This document shows, piece after piece, positions 42,986-57,634 of a stretch of DNA of 64,000 bases (positions are counted from its first letter, which is position 1; every line of letters begins with the position of its first letter). The stretch is from Eupeodes corollae (Eukaryota > Arthropoda > Insecta > Diptera > Syrphidae). The notes below the pieces were generated by a model. That model did not search any database. It was given only the letters and a program-made list of their open reading frames with translations, and had not been told where the DNA came from. Both the position numbers and the translations under genes were made by a program. The stretch is from contig NC_079147.1 in assembly GCF_945859685.1 (NCBI RefSeq), forward strand, positions 12,751,289 through 12,815,288. The letters run 5' to 3'.

Positions 42986-43585
42986 TGTCATGAAGGCGTG
43001 AGTTGGGATGAATGGAAAATAAGTGTAAACGTGAAGATAGGACATCAAAGAGGTTGCGTGTTTTTGTGTTTTATGGTGACAATACACATTTTAAAGGCTT
43101 ACAAATGCTGCAGCGACGTCACTCGTCACGTTGATTAAATTTGAACTTTGAATCTTAAATTTCAATAAACTAATGAACTTGTTTTATAATTGGATGTTCT
43201 GAAATATTTTTTTTGAAAATTTGTTTAGAATGTTTATAGTTGAAAATGTATGAAATGAAAATATACGTTAAGAGTTTAACCCGTTTTTTGGCTCATTTAA
43301 TGGGATTTAATGTTAAAATAATCGAATAAAAACAGGCACGAGTACGATAACTTTGGTCGCTAAGGGCGGGAGGTGCAATTTTATAAAAATTTACTTAAAT
43401 ACTTCTTAAGACTTCTAAGTGGAAATTTATGAAACAGAAGTTAAAAAAATCACTTCGAGTTTTATTTTTCTCACGATTAGAAACACCAATGGTGGTGGGG
43501 TGTTGTACAATCTTATCATAAGGTCTTATACTGCAACTTTTCCTACACACGAGGGGCTAACAACCCCTTCACAGTAAAAAACTTG
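42986..43585. other. Unassigned DNA
   Basis: AT-rich spacer between the GALNT gene and an RTE element. No feature was recognised. The final 200 bases may be the 5' untranslated region of the RTE copy. Confidence 0.35.
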
Positions 43586-46530
43586 TAAGTTATGAGAGAG
43601 ATACCAGCCTCGGATAATGATTCCCCTCTTATGGTAATTAGACCCGGAACGACAACGGACTACGCATTGAGGGTTTGTACCTGGAATGTAAGAACCCTCT
43701 ACAGTCCAGGTCCAACTCAGAAACTTGAATCTGACCTCTCGCAGTATAAAACAGATATTACTGCGATCCAAGAAATACAATGGATAGGATCAGGGACAAT
43801 GAAGAGAAAGAATTGCGAGATTTATTATAGCTGTCATCAAAGATTGCATATATTTGGATACGGATTCGTGGCGGGAAATCGGCTTAGATTGAAAGTCATG
43901 GATTTCATCAAGGCCACATTACAGAACATCAGTATAATATGTGCACACGCCCCTACTGATGATTCTGAGAAGTCTAGCAAGGAGGATTTCTACGACCTCC
44001 TGGATAGAGCCTACGGAACCTGTCCAGAGTACGACGTCAAAATCGTACTCGGAGACTTCAATGAAAAATCGAGAAGGAAGACATCTTTGACAGATTAGTT
44101 GGAAAGCACAGCCTCCATGAAGAAACAAGAGATAACGGATTTCGACTAATCGACTTTGCTGCAGCTCGTAATACGGTGATAAGTAGCACTAGGTTTCCAA
44201 GACGGAAGATCTACACAGCAACCTGTCGATCTCCGGATGGTCGAACCACCAACCAATTCGACCATGTGCTAATCGGCGCAAGGCATGCATACAACATCCT
44301 GAACGTACGCACTTTCCGAGGAGCAAATGTCGACTCTGACCACTCTCTGGTAGTGGCTAAGTTTAGAACTCGAATATCAAACTACAAAAAAACACGTGCG
44401 GCCCAAAGAAAGAGGTTGCTTTAGCACATTGGACTACAGTGAGTGCCTGAGCAAGCGACCACCGCGGTCCTCCCAAATACTACAGACGTCAACACATTGT
44501 GAAACCAATATCGCGAAATAATAAAAAATGTAGACGAGACCTCCATAGGTTACCAGCCACCCCTGAAAAAGATTCCGTGGTATGATGATGAGTGCGTGAT
44601 ATTGAAAAGAAAGAAGGAAAATGCACGTGTGCAGATGCTGCAACGGAAAACAAAAGCAGCAAGAAAGAGTACCGCACGTAAAGGAGAAATAAGAAAAAGA
44701 CCCTGCAAAGGAAGAAAAGAGCATCCGCAGTTTCTTAGCTCAAAGATCTAGAGGAGTCTCGGGCCAAGAACAAAACCCAAAGTTTCTTTAAAAGGTCGAA
44801 CCAATTAGCTTCTGGTTTCAGAACCGGGACACAAGCTCTTCGAAACAGTGAAGCAAACCTAGTCACCGAAGCACAGAAAATTGTAGATGTTTTCAAGCAG
44901 CACTTCCAAGAGCTACTGAATGCGCAAATTGTCGAGCAAGATAATGACGTAAGAGAAGCAAGACTAGTCATTGAAGACCCAGTCCCAGCCCCCAGCAGAG
45001 AAGAGGTAGAAAGAGCCATCCAAAAGCTAAAAAATAACAAGTTCGTTGGGTCGGATGGCATACCCGCGGAACTCGTTAAACATGGAGGAAGTGTTTTGAT
45101 AAACCGCAAGCACCAAGTCATCACCAAAGTGTAGGAGGAAGAATGCATACCCACTGACTGGTCGATAAGCTCCATATGCCCCTTCTACAAAAAAGGCGAC
45201 CCGATGTTATTCAAAAACTACCGTGGCATATCCCTGCTTAATGTTGCATACAAAATCCTATCCAACTTCTGTGTGAGTGTCTTAAACCTTTCTGCAACAC
45301 AAATATCGGAACGTACCAGTGTGGCTTTAGGCCAGCAGAACAACGATAGACCAAATATTCACACTGAGGCACATCCTGGAAAAGACCAACGAGTTTTAAG
45401 TCGAAACCCACCATCTTTTCATCGACTTTAAAGCTGCTTATGATAGCATCCACCGTTAAGAGCTTATGAGGTCGATGTCTGAATTCGGGATCCCGAATAA
45501 ACTGATCCAGCTGTGCCGCATGACGCTAAACAATACGCAGTGTGGTATGCAAATGGGTAACAGCTCATCCGAGTTATTCCAAACTTGCGCAGGGTTTAGA
45601 CAAGGAGATGCGCTGTCATGTGACTTCTTCAACATAGTTCTGGAGCAGATAGTGCGTAAGGCAGGTGTGAGCACGGAGGGCACAATCTTTAATAAATCCA
45701 CCCAGCTCCTAGGCTATGCGGACGACATAGACGGTCGATCCAAGAGAGCTGTGCTTGAGGCCTTTACAGCGAATGAAGAACAGGCGAAACTAGTTGGTCT
45801 TGAAGTGAATGAGGACAAAACAATGTATATGTTATAAACAAACAAAGCAACATCTGTCCACCGCCTAGGACAAAACGTCACTGTAGGTAGCAGCAATTTC
45901 GAGGTAGTTAAGGAGTTCACCTTCCTTGGAACAAACATCAACTCCACGAACGACACCTAAGTGGAGATCCGAAGATGAATTACCCTAGTAAAACGCTGCT
46001 GCTTCGGTTTTGCCAAACAACTGGGTCAAAACTCCTCACTCGAAAGACAAAGTGTCTGCTAATCAAAACTTTGATTTTACCAGTCCTACTCTACGGCGCG
46101 CGCCGAGTGCTGGACGATAAGTAAAAAAGTTAAATTGATACTGGGCACTTTCGAAAGAAAAATTCTTCTACGGATTTTTGTTCCCGTATACGACGATGGC
46201 GAATGGAGAAGAAGATACAACCGAGAACTGTATGAGCTGTACCAAGATGTGGATGTAGTCCAGAAGGCCAAGAAAAGACGACTACATTGGCTCGGCCACA
46301 TCGAGCGAATGGACTACTCCACCCAAGAAAGTCTTCTCAGCCCAGAACCCAGGTTCAAGACGACAAGGGAGACCGAACCTACGTAACAAGGACCAAGTGA
46401 CTGCGGATGCCAGAGCGCTTGGTCTCAGTGACTGAGAGTGCATTCGAGGGATCGTTCACGATGGAAGACTGCAGTATCTCAGGCTGAGATCCTTCATGGA
46501 TTGTGAGCCGGATAGTGCATGTAAAGTTAC
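43586..46530 (+). mobile_element. RTE-clade LINE, second subfamily, decayed
   Basis: Plus-strand element with endonuclease pieces (43592-44424: LRVCTWNVRTLYSPGP, TAIQEIQWIGSGTMK, SIICAHAPTDDSEKS, IVLGDFNEK, NQFDHVLIGARHA, DSDHSLVVAKF) and RT pieces (KLKNNKFVGSDGIPAELVK, YRGISLLNVAYKIL, FRQGDALSCDFFN, YADDIDG). The C-terminus reads LGTFERKILLRIF and LHWLGHIERMDYS (46135-46320). Numerous stops and shifts occur (44098, 44424, 45838, 45958). Motif spelling differs clearly from the 24-kb element, so it is a separate subfamily. Its 3' end is near 46530. Confidence 0.75.
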
Positions 46531-48300
<1,770 letters not shown>

Positions 48301-48715
48301 AAATACATTGGTAGATAGAGAGAAAGAAGAGAGATGGAGAGAGAGAGTGAGGAAGAGAGAGAGTTAGGGTGAGGAAAACAGAGGAAACTTTTAGAACAGC
48401 TAAATAGGTGCGCATTTCGCTATTAAAAATTTATAAAATTAAATGGTTAAATGGTTAATTGGAAACAGGCTTTGAGATTCGCCAATATTAAAACATAAGC
48501 CACTTAAAAAGGGTTTCAAAACGTGTGTCACTAGGATTAGGATTAGGCCCAATACAAAATTTCAGAAAAAAACAGCATTTAAAACCATTTTTTATAATGT
48601 TTTTTTTTACATTACTAATGACTACGTCCGCAATTTTGGGATATAACCTCTATAAGACGCCGGATAAAGTTAAAACCATTACGAGAACCGTTTGGAAATA
48701 TGAGAAAGCCAACTA
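48301..48715. other. Purine-rich flank and unassigned DNA
   Basis: GAGAGAGAGTGAGG-type sequence flanks the GATA array to about 48375, followed by AT-rich DNA. The frame at 48525-48716 has no recognised product; it runs to the LINE that follows. Confidence 0.4.
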
Positions 48716-50890
48716 GGACGGTCTCAATGAACTCTTCAGGAACTTTAACTGGTCGCTATGCTTCCTCGATAGTGACATGGATTCCAGTGCAGATATGATT
48801 ACAAACTTAATTCTTTGTGAAATGAAAAAAATTATCCCGAATAGGGTAAATTCTATCAAACCCAAAGAAAACTCACTGTTTGATTCGAGCTGTAAAAAGG
48901 TTATTATTAGTTAGTTAGTTTCCGGAATTACAAAGCCAACCCGGCTGAGAAAAACTGGAATAAGTTCAAAGGAGCAAGAAAGACCTGTAACGGACATACA
49001 CAACGCATTAAATTTTTACATGATCAGAAATTACGGCAAAAACTACTACAATTTCCCAAAGGTAGTTGTAAAAATGTGCGTAACACTACGTTTATATCGG
49101 TTCCGACGCTCGTTTTTAATGACACTCCCTTTGTAAGCTCGATTGATAAATCCAATTTAATTTGATTGCAGCACAGTTTGCTGTTAATTCGATGTTGCCA
49201 ATGAATGTCATAACTATTCCTGTACTTGAAAGCATAAGCTATTCCATGGGACGAATCTTCTTCGTACACGTTTAGTTACTAGAGTACTTAGAAATATCGA
49301 CATACACAAATCCGCTATTGTTCTGAAGAGGTGTTCTTCAACGGTGGCAAAACCACTGCGTAAGTTTTTGCGTCTGTCGTATTCTACAAGTCTCTTTTTT
49401 AGTTGATGTAAAACTGCATTTTTCGAGCCTGTTCCTAAAAAAGGCGAATCCTCCTCACCACCTAACTACCGTCCAATTGCACTTACGTCCCTTTTTTCCA
49501 AGCTCATGGAAACGCTGATCAATTTTCAGCTTAAGAAATATCTTGAAGAACGGAAACTTCTTAATGACCGGCAGTATGGCTTTCGTTGCAATAGATCCAC
49601 TGCTGATCTCATGGTTTATCTCAACGAACAGTGGAACAAATCTTTAAATCGTTTTGGAGAACGTAAGATTATTGCATTTGATATTTCAAAGGAATTTGAT
49701 AGAGTTTGAAACCAAGCTCTTTTATCGAAATGGCATGCATTTGGTATTGATGAATCAATACTTCGTTGGGTTAGAAATAACCTTTTGGACCGTTGAACTC
49801 AAGTAGTATTGGACGGTTTTTAATTTGATATTCACAAAATAAACGCTGGTGTGCCCCAGGGTTCCGTTTTGACTCCTACACTTTTCCCTATTTTTATAAA
49901 TGATCTTTTGTCTGAATCTTCTAAGCCACTTAATTGTATCGCTGATGACAGTGCCCTCAGCTTCTCACATTCGTTTTAAGATTCGCATCCTTGTGCTCTG
50001 GATGTGAACTACCAACGGCAGCTCATTTAATTCTGATCTTGACAGCATTATAAAATGGAAAATCAAAAACCGTGTAGAATTTATAATAATAATAGAATAC
50101 TGTCATAAAAGCTTAACCCTCCTCCAATTCCACTATTCATGGGTGGTACTTGCATCGAGGAGACTGAGCAGCTATCAATCCTAGGTATGTGCATTACAAA
50201 CCACTTGTGGATTGATCACATAATTTACATGACCAAAAATACTGCTAATTGTTAAAGTTTTCTCCGAAGATGCAAGAATTTGTTTACCTCTTCTGATCTG
50301 GCTTTAATCTATAAAGCTTATATTCGTCAGTTACTCGAGTACAATTCTCATATCTGGGCAGGTGTTCCAAGAACACATTTGAGTCACTTGGACAGAATTT
50401 AAAAAAGAGCTCTTAAAATGATAGGTGACCGTTGTTTAACTGAAACTTTTGTATCTCTTGAGCACCGCCGCCGTAGGGTTTCATGTTTGACATTATTTTA
50501 TCACTATTTTCATAAACAATGTTCTAGTGAAATAGCCTCTTGCATTCCTCCCCTCAAACAATTTAACCGTATTACCCGTTTTTTAAGAAATGCCGATCAG
50601 TTTACCCTTGAGCCTAGTGTCGGACGTACAGTAAAGTACAGATATTCTTTTTAGTAGCACTACACGAATGCAGAATGCTTTACCAGACTCAATATTTCCA
50701 ATTTATTACAATGTTCAGGCATTCAAAACCAATGTGCATCGGTATCTTCTTTCCAACCCTATCCTCCCTTCCTTCTAAGGGTATTCATATCCCCTTAAGT
50801 GCGCGCACAATATCAAAAAAAAAACTTTGTCATTTCTTCACAAGAGGCAAAGATTAAACCCTCTGGTGTGACAGTCATACCCACTAATAA
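48716..50890 (+). mobile_element. CRL LINE (CR1/Jockey group), copy D
   Basis: Plus-strand copy with CEMKKIIPNRVNSIKPKENS (about 48820), a SIDKSN segment, HKSA, FNWSLCFLDSD, the RT block METLINFQLKKYLEERKLLN with YGFRCNRSTADLMVYLNEQW, IIAFDISKEFDRV (49506-49709), VPQGSVLTPTLFPIFINDLL, NCIADDSALSFSHSF (YADD-equivalent AD-D), IKNRVEF and the C-terminal LEHRRRRVSCLTLFYHYFH with CIPPLKQFNRITRFLRN (50418-50654). It ends near GGGTATTCATATCCCCTTAAG and a poly(A) run (50790-50825). Several frameshifts and stops are present. It is the best-preserved of the four copies for the RT block. Confidence 0.78.
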
Positions 50891-51880
50891 TCACTCCAAG
50901 GGTAATTCAGGAAAATAAAATAAAGTACAATATTAACCAAAACACTTTTCCCCGCTGATTTTCCAATTTTATCTATAACAACTACAGTATGGAATAGTTT
51001 CACAATAATTAAAGAAATATTTGCAAAAGCACCCCAAACGCTCTTCGAATTTCGAATACATACGCATTATTTGTATCTGTCTCCGATATTAATCTGAAAC
51101 CAATTGAAATATGTACGACTTATTTATTTTTCTTTTAACCTTGCATATCTTTTTTTTTATTTCTAGGGACGTGCATAAACTCCTTTTTCTCTATACACAC
51201 CTCCCACATAATTTACCAACCACATACGAGTCTATGAATTCTTCAGCAATTCGAATAATTTGTTTGAAAATTTAATCAAATAGTTCTTGAAGCTTTACGC
51301 AAGTGTTTCGAAAACAACATTGCCATCCGAAGCTCAAGGACAAAGCCTTGAAACCAGCAAATATTGAAAAACAAACATTGATGATGCGATGCTCTATACT
51401 CTGCTCTACTCTAGACTCTAGCTGATATGGTGTTGATGTGGGATGTGGAGCTTGCTTATTCCAGAAATGTAATTTCCAGGTGAACTGGCTTACTTGGTTT
51501 TGCCATAGTATTGCATTGCATAATCCTTTTTCAATTTAAATCCCAGAAAGCTATCCGCACGCCTCATAGATTAATTGGCAGTACTTGCATATATCATTCG
51601 GTTCGTATTTGCGTAATTGCACAGAACAACTTCTATAGCTGTAGCAGACAACAGGTAGACAATAACGCAACGTCCAAATAGTACATACACCGTTATACAA
51701 TCAACAATATTGTATCTGTACTCTATTTGAATCGAACTATATGTAGCAACACTCCGGATCATTAAATTGGGATAGTTTATTGAATGAAACATAGGTATAC
51801 TTTTTTTGGTCTTGAATTTTGGAACTTATCTTATCTTGGCATAAGGAATGCCAAAATTTAAATTCTGCAGAGTCGGGGAA
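50891..51880. other. Unassigned DNA
   Basis: No gene or mobile element was recognised. The minus-strand frame at 51571-51792 has an unfamiliar product. Confidence 0.35.
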
Positions 51881-52007
51881 CAGACACCGACAAAGCTGAT
51901 GACAACGTCGATGTTGTTAGCGGAGTCGAGGTCCCCAGCGAGTTGCCGGGCCCAAGCTCTGCAGCTAAAAATAATTAAAAACGAACCTTAAATCAAAAAG
52001 GCAAACC

Positions 52008-52384
52008 TTCTAATCGGAGGCGACGCAAATGCTCGGCATACCCTTAGAGGAAGTTCTGTGATCAATGAACGAGGTGAGTCACTTTTTGATTTTATTATTG
52101 AAAATAATATGACCATTTGTAACAGAGGCAATACTCCCGCTTTCGTCTTCCCGAGCGCGGAAAATTATAATGGATGGGAGGATGTGTTTGAAGATACTTT
52201 AGTAAACAACCGTAATTTATTAGGGGAGAATTGGAGAATTTCCCTTTTGAATTCGTTTTCGGATCACAAGTGGATTATTTTTCAAATTAATTTCGAGTCG
52301 AAAAACCCTCCGCCTTATAGAAATCCCGAAAGAACTGACTGGAAGAAATTCAGTCAAATTGCTAATTATAAACTAAGCAACTAA
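52008..52384 (+). pseudogene. Loa/I-group endonuclease fragment
   Basis: LLIGGDANARHTLRGSS runs, with a frame change at about 52060, into NERGESLFDFIIENNMTICN, RGNTPAFVFPSAENYNGWED and FSDHKWIIFQI. The catalytic D-N of the EEP fold (GGDANA) and the SDH triad are present. It is a fragment, since the first half of the domain is missing. Confidence 0.68.
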
Positions 52385-52900
52385 TCGAATATCACAGAAT
52401 CGATAGGAGCCCTTGAATCAAAGGTGAAAACCTTTGAAACTTCTATAAGTAAAGCTTTTAGAGTCTCTTGCCGAGTTAAATATAGCCGTAAAATCCTTCC
52501 TTCTTGATGAATGAAGAACTGTACAGTCTTAGGAAAAGGACGAGCGCATTATTGATTACCGTATTAGAGAAATCCTAGTTGGACGACTTCTCGAAAGCTC
52601 TCTTAACGGCAAATCTACGGAGGCTGCCCTCTGTGAGGTAGTGCGTATTCTAGAACAAACAATCCATTATTCATATGGAGTGAAGGCGGTTGCCTATGCG
52701 GATGATTTGGTGATATTGGGGTCAGGAAAGTACACCTTGTCGTTAGTAAAATCACGGAGTCAGCTTTGAAGAAAGTTACCAGCTGGGCCACGAGTTGTGG
52801 ACCGGGAGTTAACCAAAGTAAAAATGAACTGTTGCTCCTTACCACCAAAACTAAAGTACCGCCCTTCACACTTCCTCGACTCAACGGTCAAATCCTATGA

Positions 52901-54300
52901 TTGTCTTCCAGTGCAAAATATTTGGGAGTAGTACTCGACCCTAAACTAAACTGGAAACTAAATATTGAAGTACGGGTTAAGAACGCCTTTGTTGCCTTCT
53001 ACACCTGCAGCAAAACTTTCGGCAAAAAGTGGGGATTTCAGTCGAAGATTATTTTATGGACGTACACAGACGTAGTACGTCCAATCTTAACATATGGTTC
53101 GATTGTGTGGTGGCCTGCTCTTTGCAAAGCCTATAATATTGATAAGCTAAAAAAGGTTCAGAGAACAGCTTGCGTGGGCACCACAGGGGCCATGCGTACT
53201 AGCCCAACAGACGCCTTACACGTTATTTTGGATCTTCTACCAATCGACCTTTTTATTTATTACATAGTTTCCTACAGCGCTAATAGGATGAAGGAATCAA
53301 ACAGCTGGTTGTCAAAACCTTATGGTCACAGCAACACAACGAAATTGATTCCCTCAGATATTATCTCGGTAGGCACTGACTGCTGCACTCCTACTTTGAG
53401 CCTTAGTAAGGGTTTTAAGGTTATTTTCCCATCCAGAGAAGATTGGGAGGATGACATCGTGTCGATAGGTTTCGACACAACCATCTTTACTGACGGCTCA
53501 AAGATTGAGTGCGGAGTTGGTTCTGGGATATTTTCTGAGTCCCTAAATGTAGCCAAATCCTTTAGGCTTCCTGACTTTGCTAGCGTTTTTCAGGGTGAAC
53601 TGCTGGCAGTTAAGGGAGGCATTTAAGATACTTAAACAAAACCAAAACCGAAATGTGGCTATCTTTACAGACAGTCAGGCAGCTGTCAAAGCCATTAACT
53701 CGGCCACATCCTCATCTAAGTTGGTCCAGCAATGTCGCGATGAGCTTGCGAGCCTGAATATTAACCTCGGTGTCACCCTGATCTGGGTTCCGGGCCATAA
53801 TGGTATCGTGGGAAATGAACGGGCTGACGAGCTAGCCAGACAAGGATCGGCCCTTCATAGCTCACTTGCGAAAATGGTTAACATTCCCCTTGGTGCCATG
53901 AAGATTAAAATCTTTTTTATCTACCAAACTGATTCAAGCCGAAGGTGGAGCAATTTACCCAACTGCCTTATATCTAAGAAGATATGGCCCACCTATAAAA
54001 AAAAACGTACAAACGATCTTCTATCCAGGCCAAGGTAAGACATAGCCAGGATTGTTGCGGTTTGTACCGGACATTGGCCTACAGGAGTTCATGCAGAGAA
54101 GTTGGGTATCTCTTACAACATCTTTTGCCGTAGCTGTAGTGACCAAAGAGAAAGTGAAACGATAATCCATTTCCTTTGCAAATGTCCTGCTTTGGCAAAC
54201 ACTAGAATGAAATACTTTGGAAAAGCATTCTTTCACGAAATTGATGAGCTATCTGAAACAAAGATTAGAACCCTAATCTTTTTTCTCAATGCGACAAAAT
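52901..54300 (+). pseudogene. Loa/I-group RT C-terminus and RNase H
   Basis: SSAKYLGVVLDPKLNWKLNI and KTFGKKWGFQSKIILWTYTD, then PILTYGSIVWWPAL, give the RT thumb. RNase H follows with the four acids FTDGSK (D), FQGELLAV (E), FTDSQAAVKAIN (D) and GNERADELARQGS (D). A frame change at about 53610 separates the first two acids from the last two. CRSCSDQRESETIIHFLCKC, with a zinc-type CCHC-like arrangement, lies near the end (about 54120-54190) before KIRTLIFFLNATKWL. Confidence 0.72.
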
Positions 54301-54430
54301 GGCTCTAACATAATCGCTATGAAGCTTCTCTATAAATTTGTCCCTTTCTATCACAGGTCAAACGAGTTTTTGGTAACAATACGGCGCACTACAGGGCTAA
54401 ATGGATCTCAGACTAATTCGCCTTGAGATC

Positions 54431-55540
54431 GCCATTTCTACCTACCTATAGATACAAAAGGTTGTACCTGATGTTAGCTCCACAGAAAAAAAAGTTATCG
54501 TATAAACAATCGTCGATAGTCAACTTCAAATTTGCCCAAATTGTCACCAAATTTACTACCAAAATTGACTATTGAAAATCGTTATATTCACTATACTCAA
54601 ATAAGATATGGGTTTTCAGAAAAAAATGCTCATAATGATTACCGCCGTTGCCATATTGACTACAGTATTAGTCAAAACGACAACCGTAGTTTCAATTTCT
54701 TTCAACAAAAGCTGTCATTATTGACTACCGCAGTTGTCATATTGACAACAACCATGCATTTTCCAGCCCTCTTCTTTTGAACCCCTTTATTATAAGCTGC
54801 AGTCGTGAAACAAGTTCAATGAGTAATCATACGTTGAGCATCCTACGAAAAACACTAATATAAGTCTGCTGAAATATGTCACTTAATCAAAGTACTCTTT
54901 TCCTGAATTGAAATATTGCCAATATTCCAGGCAAAGTGATTTTTTCAAGTTAAAACTCTGATAAAAAAATAAACCTGACCTCAATCAATTCAACCGGATT
55001 GTATTTATTTATCTCTGCATACAGATCAATGGTTTGAAACAAAAGCTGGTGAATCGTGAGAATGGAGGCATTCCGAAAAAATCCAACCGTGGGTGATGAC
55101 CTCAGGAGCGTGAAAAATTATTTTGAACTAAGCAAACTCGGTAATAGTCAGATTGTGTTCATATTCGGTTCGGGCAGCGGCAGCGGATAGTGGTTCGCGA
55201 ATTTCAGAATTTTAGAATTTCAACATTGTGAAGTGAACAAAATATTGGTTTTGAATTGATTTCCAAAACAAAATTCTAAACGCACACACGTACCAAGTAC
55301 ACTGCGCTGGCTCCTATTTATTTAACAACTGTGTTATTAATTACCCGATGAAAGATCTAAATTAGTGAAAATATTTATTTCGGAGAAAACGTAGGTAAAT
55401 GTCGAAAGCATTTCCGGTAGTCTGCCCTTTGATTTATTATCCATAATTCGGTCTGAATCTCCATCGTCCCAATAGTCATATAGAGCGGGACTCTAGGAAG
55501 CAAGTACGTTCATAACAAATTTATATACCTTCAGCTCAAA
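54431..55540. other. Upstream region of the receptor exon
   Basis: No element was recognised. The last 350 bases are probably 5' untranslated sequence or an upstream intron of the receptor gene. ATTGAC/CAAT-rich degenerate repeats occur near 54500-54760. Confidence 0.4.
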
Positions 55541-56041
55541 ATGAATTTCTCGAATTACGATGAGAAATTCAATGCAACACCCATTATAGATGCCCAACTT
55601 GAGGAACTTGTTACGGTTATAGTGCCGGTGTTTTTTGGACTTATTGCCATCACAGGATTTCTGGGCAATAGTCTGGTGATATTTGTGGTGCTGGCCAATC
55701 CGCAGATGCGGTCCACCACCAATTTGCTAATTATGAATTTGGCCATTGCGGATCTATTGTTTGTGATATTTTGCATACCCTTTACGGCCAGCGATTATAT
55801 GTTTTACATTTGGCCATTTGGGGAAGCCTGGTGTTGTTTCGTTCAGTATATGATTGTGGCAACAGTGATGGTTAGTATTTATACGTTGGTGTTGATGTCG
55901 GTGGATCGATTTTTGGCGGTTGTTCATCCGATATGGTCGAGGGCGATACGAACGGAGAAGACGACAAAAATTGCCATATTCACAGTGTGGAGTGTGATAG
56001 TTGTGGCATCGGTGCCGGTATTTTTTACACATGCATTAGAG
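55541..56041 (+). CDS. AstA-R: Allatostatin-A-type receptor (rhodopsin-like GPCR), first coding exon
   Basis: The ATG (context AAAATGA) starts MNFSNYDEKFNAT, with two N-glycosylation sequons. TM1 is about residues 24-51 (GFLGNSLVI, N43), TM2 about 61-83 (NLAIADLLFV, D71), then WPFGEAWC (C98, disulfide position), TM3 to VDRFLAVVHP (DRF at 122-124) and TM4 about 142-162. The order and wording (RSTTNLLIMNLAIADLLFVI, FCIPFTASDYM, YTLVLMSVDRFLAVVHPI) match insect allatostatin-A/galanin-type receptors, which couple to Gi/o and bind FGL-amide peptides. The reading ends at HALE|GTGAGT (donor at 56042). The frame runs on to 56182 only as intron read-through. TM5-TM7 were not seen in the window. Confidence 0.82.
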
Positions 56042-57634
56042 GTGAGTTTTATTAAGCTTGAAATTATAAGTACAAAAACAATATCGAGGAAATCAGCGGC
56101 ATATGGTTGCACATGTGAGTTATTGGATGATGGAAATAAGCGAACTAGTATAAGACAAAATACTGAAAAGACTGAAAGTTAGTGATTTTGTGAATAAGAA
56201 ATAGACTTTATTAACAAGATGTACTAACCTGAATTTCGGAAGCATTAAAGATCCATCGAAAGAAAAGGGTCATTTTTGGTGCAAGAATTTCACTTTTCAT
56301 GATTCATTAAATATACTATTAAATTTCTAACTGAACTAAACTTCTGAAAATCGACAGCCCTTGTAAATAACTTATTTTGTACTATTTGCCCATTTGACAG
56401 AAAAGACGATTTTAAGTGTTTTCGTTTTATAAATATTTGTACCTTGTGGTACAGCTGATAGTGTTAATAAGTTGTGTTAAAGATTGTATTTCGAAATTAA
56501 TTTCGATTAAAGCTCTAATTACTTTAGCATTTATTACTGTAGCATGAAAAGCTTCCAACAAACTTTTGTCTAATCCGAAGAGAACAGCAAACGCGTATTG
56601 GCTATAATTTACATAATATATAATATTAATGCTGTGTTTATAGGCTAACCAAGCAATAACCTCCCAAAATATGATATGATATTAGGTAGGCCCTTCATAT
56701 AAGAAAGTTAAGGACTTATTTTATGCATTTTTGGGTACTTATTTAATTTTTAAATTTGGGGGTTATTTCACGATGAAATAAATTCTCAATTTAACTATGA
56801 AATATTTCCCCAAATTATGGGGTACAATAAGGCTAATTTTAAGGAATGGGTCTTATATCACTATAATAAGGTGAAATAAGACCAAATTGGTTTTGTTTGT
56901 TTCGGGACATGCCCATCCAAGTGCTGGGTGCTTTCTACTTTGTAAAATATTTTTGTCTTATTTCTCAAAAAAATTTGGCCTTATTTCCTTTGGTCAAAGT
57001 GCAATATGACCAACTTCTGAAATTGGTGTTAATTTTTTTTAAAGAAATAAAATGGTAAATGAATTCTTAAAGTTGGCTATTTATTTCAATCTTTTTTTGA
57101 CATTTTTTCATTTTTGAAATTTGATTAGTTATTTCGTTTTAAGTTTGGAGGTTATTTCTTTTTGAGTTATTCTACGGATTTATTTTATAGTGTACGTTAT
57201 TTTCACTTTAAAAATCCAGCATAGGTTTGAAGAAAAGTAAAGAAAATCAGCATGAAATTTTTTGCTATTGACAAATTTGTCTTGCTTTGATCTTATAAAG
57301 GGTGTTTTCATATAGCTAAATGCCTTTGCCTTTTAATGACAAAAAAAATAAAATTATTTTGTTTATTTGCATGAAATTCACTTTATTCCAAAGGTGAGAA
57401 GAATAAGAAGTCTTGAATTTGAATATTGCCTTACACTTATTCTATCACGTCGGATTTTTAAAATATGTGGTACAAAAATTCTAAAGACAACCAAATATGC
57501 TGTTCTTAAGGCTTAGTAAAAACACAACAGATTCCTTAGCAACGACTTTTGTGATGATTCTCCAAAGTTAAAATTTGTACCATCTTGATACAGTTATATT
57601 CATTTATGTTTCTAACCTAGTTTTCGTAATTACT
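56042..57634. other. Presumed receptor intron
   Basis: AT-rich DNA after the donor site. No further receptor exon was found here. Repeated AGGTTATTTC/GGGTTATTTC-like words at about 56690-57185 hint at a small degenerate repeat; not classified. Confidence 0.4.

Larger units (their letters stand above)
51881..54430 (+). mobile_element. Loa/I-group LINE with RNase H, internally deleted
   Basis: The element holds gag-end-like sequence, endonuclease, a short N-terminal RT scrap (LLESSLNGKSTEAALCEVVR and ILEQTIHYS, about 52585-52680), the palm motif AVAYADDLVILGSG, the RT C-terminus and an RNase H domain. The combination of RNase H with the motif RTACVGTTGAMRTSPTDAL points to the Loa or I group. 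An internal deletion removes the part of the RT between ILEQTIHYS and YADD. The 3' tail GAGTTTTTGGTAACAATACG and GCGCACTACAGGGCTAAATG ends near 54430. Confidence 0.72.

Noticed and set aside
48358..48376. TTAGG-like sequence (GAGTTAGGGTGAGG) as an interstitial telomere
   Set aside because: A single unit within a purine-rich flank, and most flies lack TTAGG telomeres.
56042..56182. Extension of the receptor reading frame to a stop at 56182
   Set aside because: The sequence after GAG|GTGAGT has no transmembrane character expected for TM4-TM5; more likely intron read-through.
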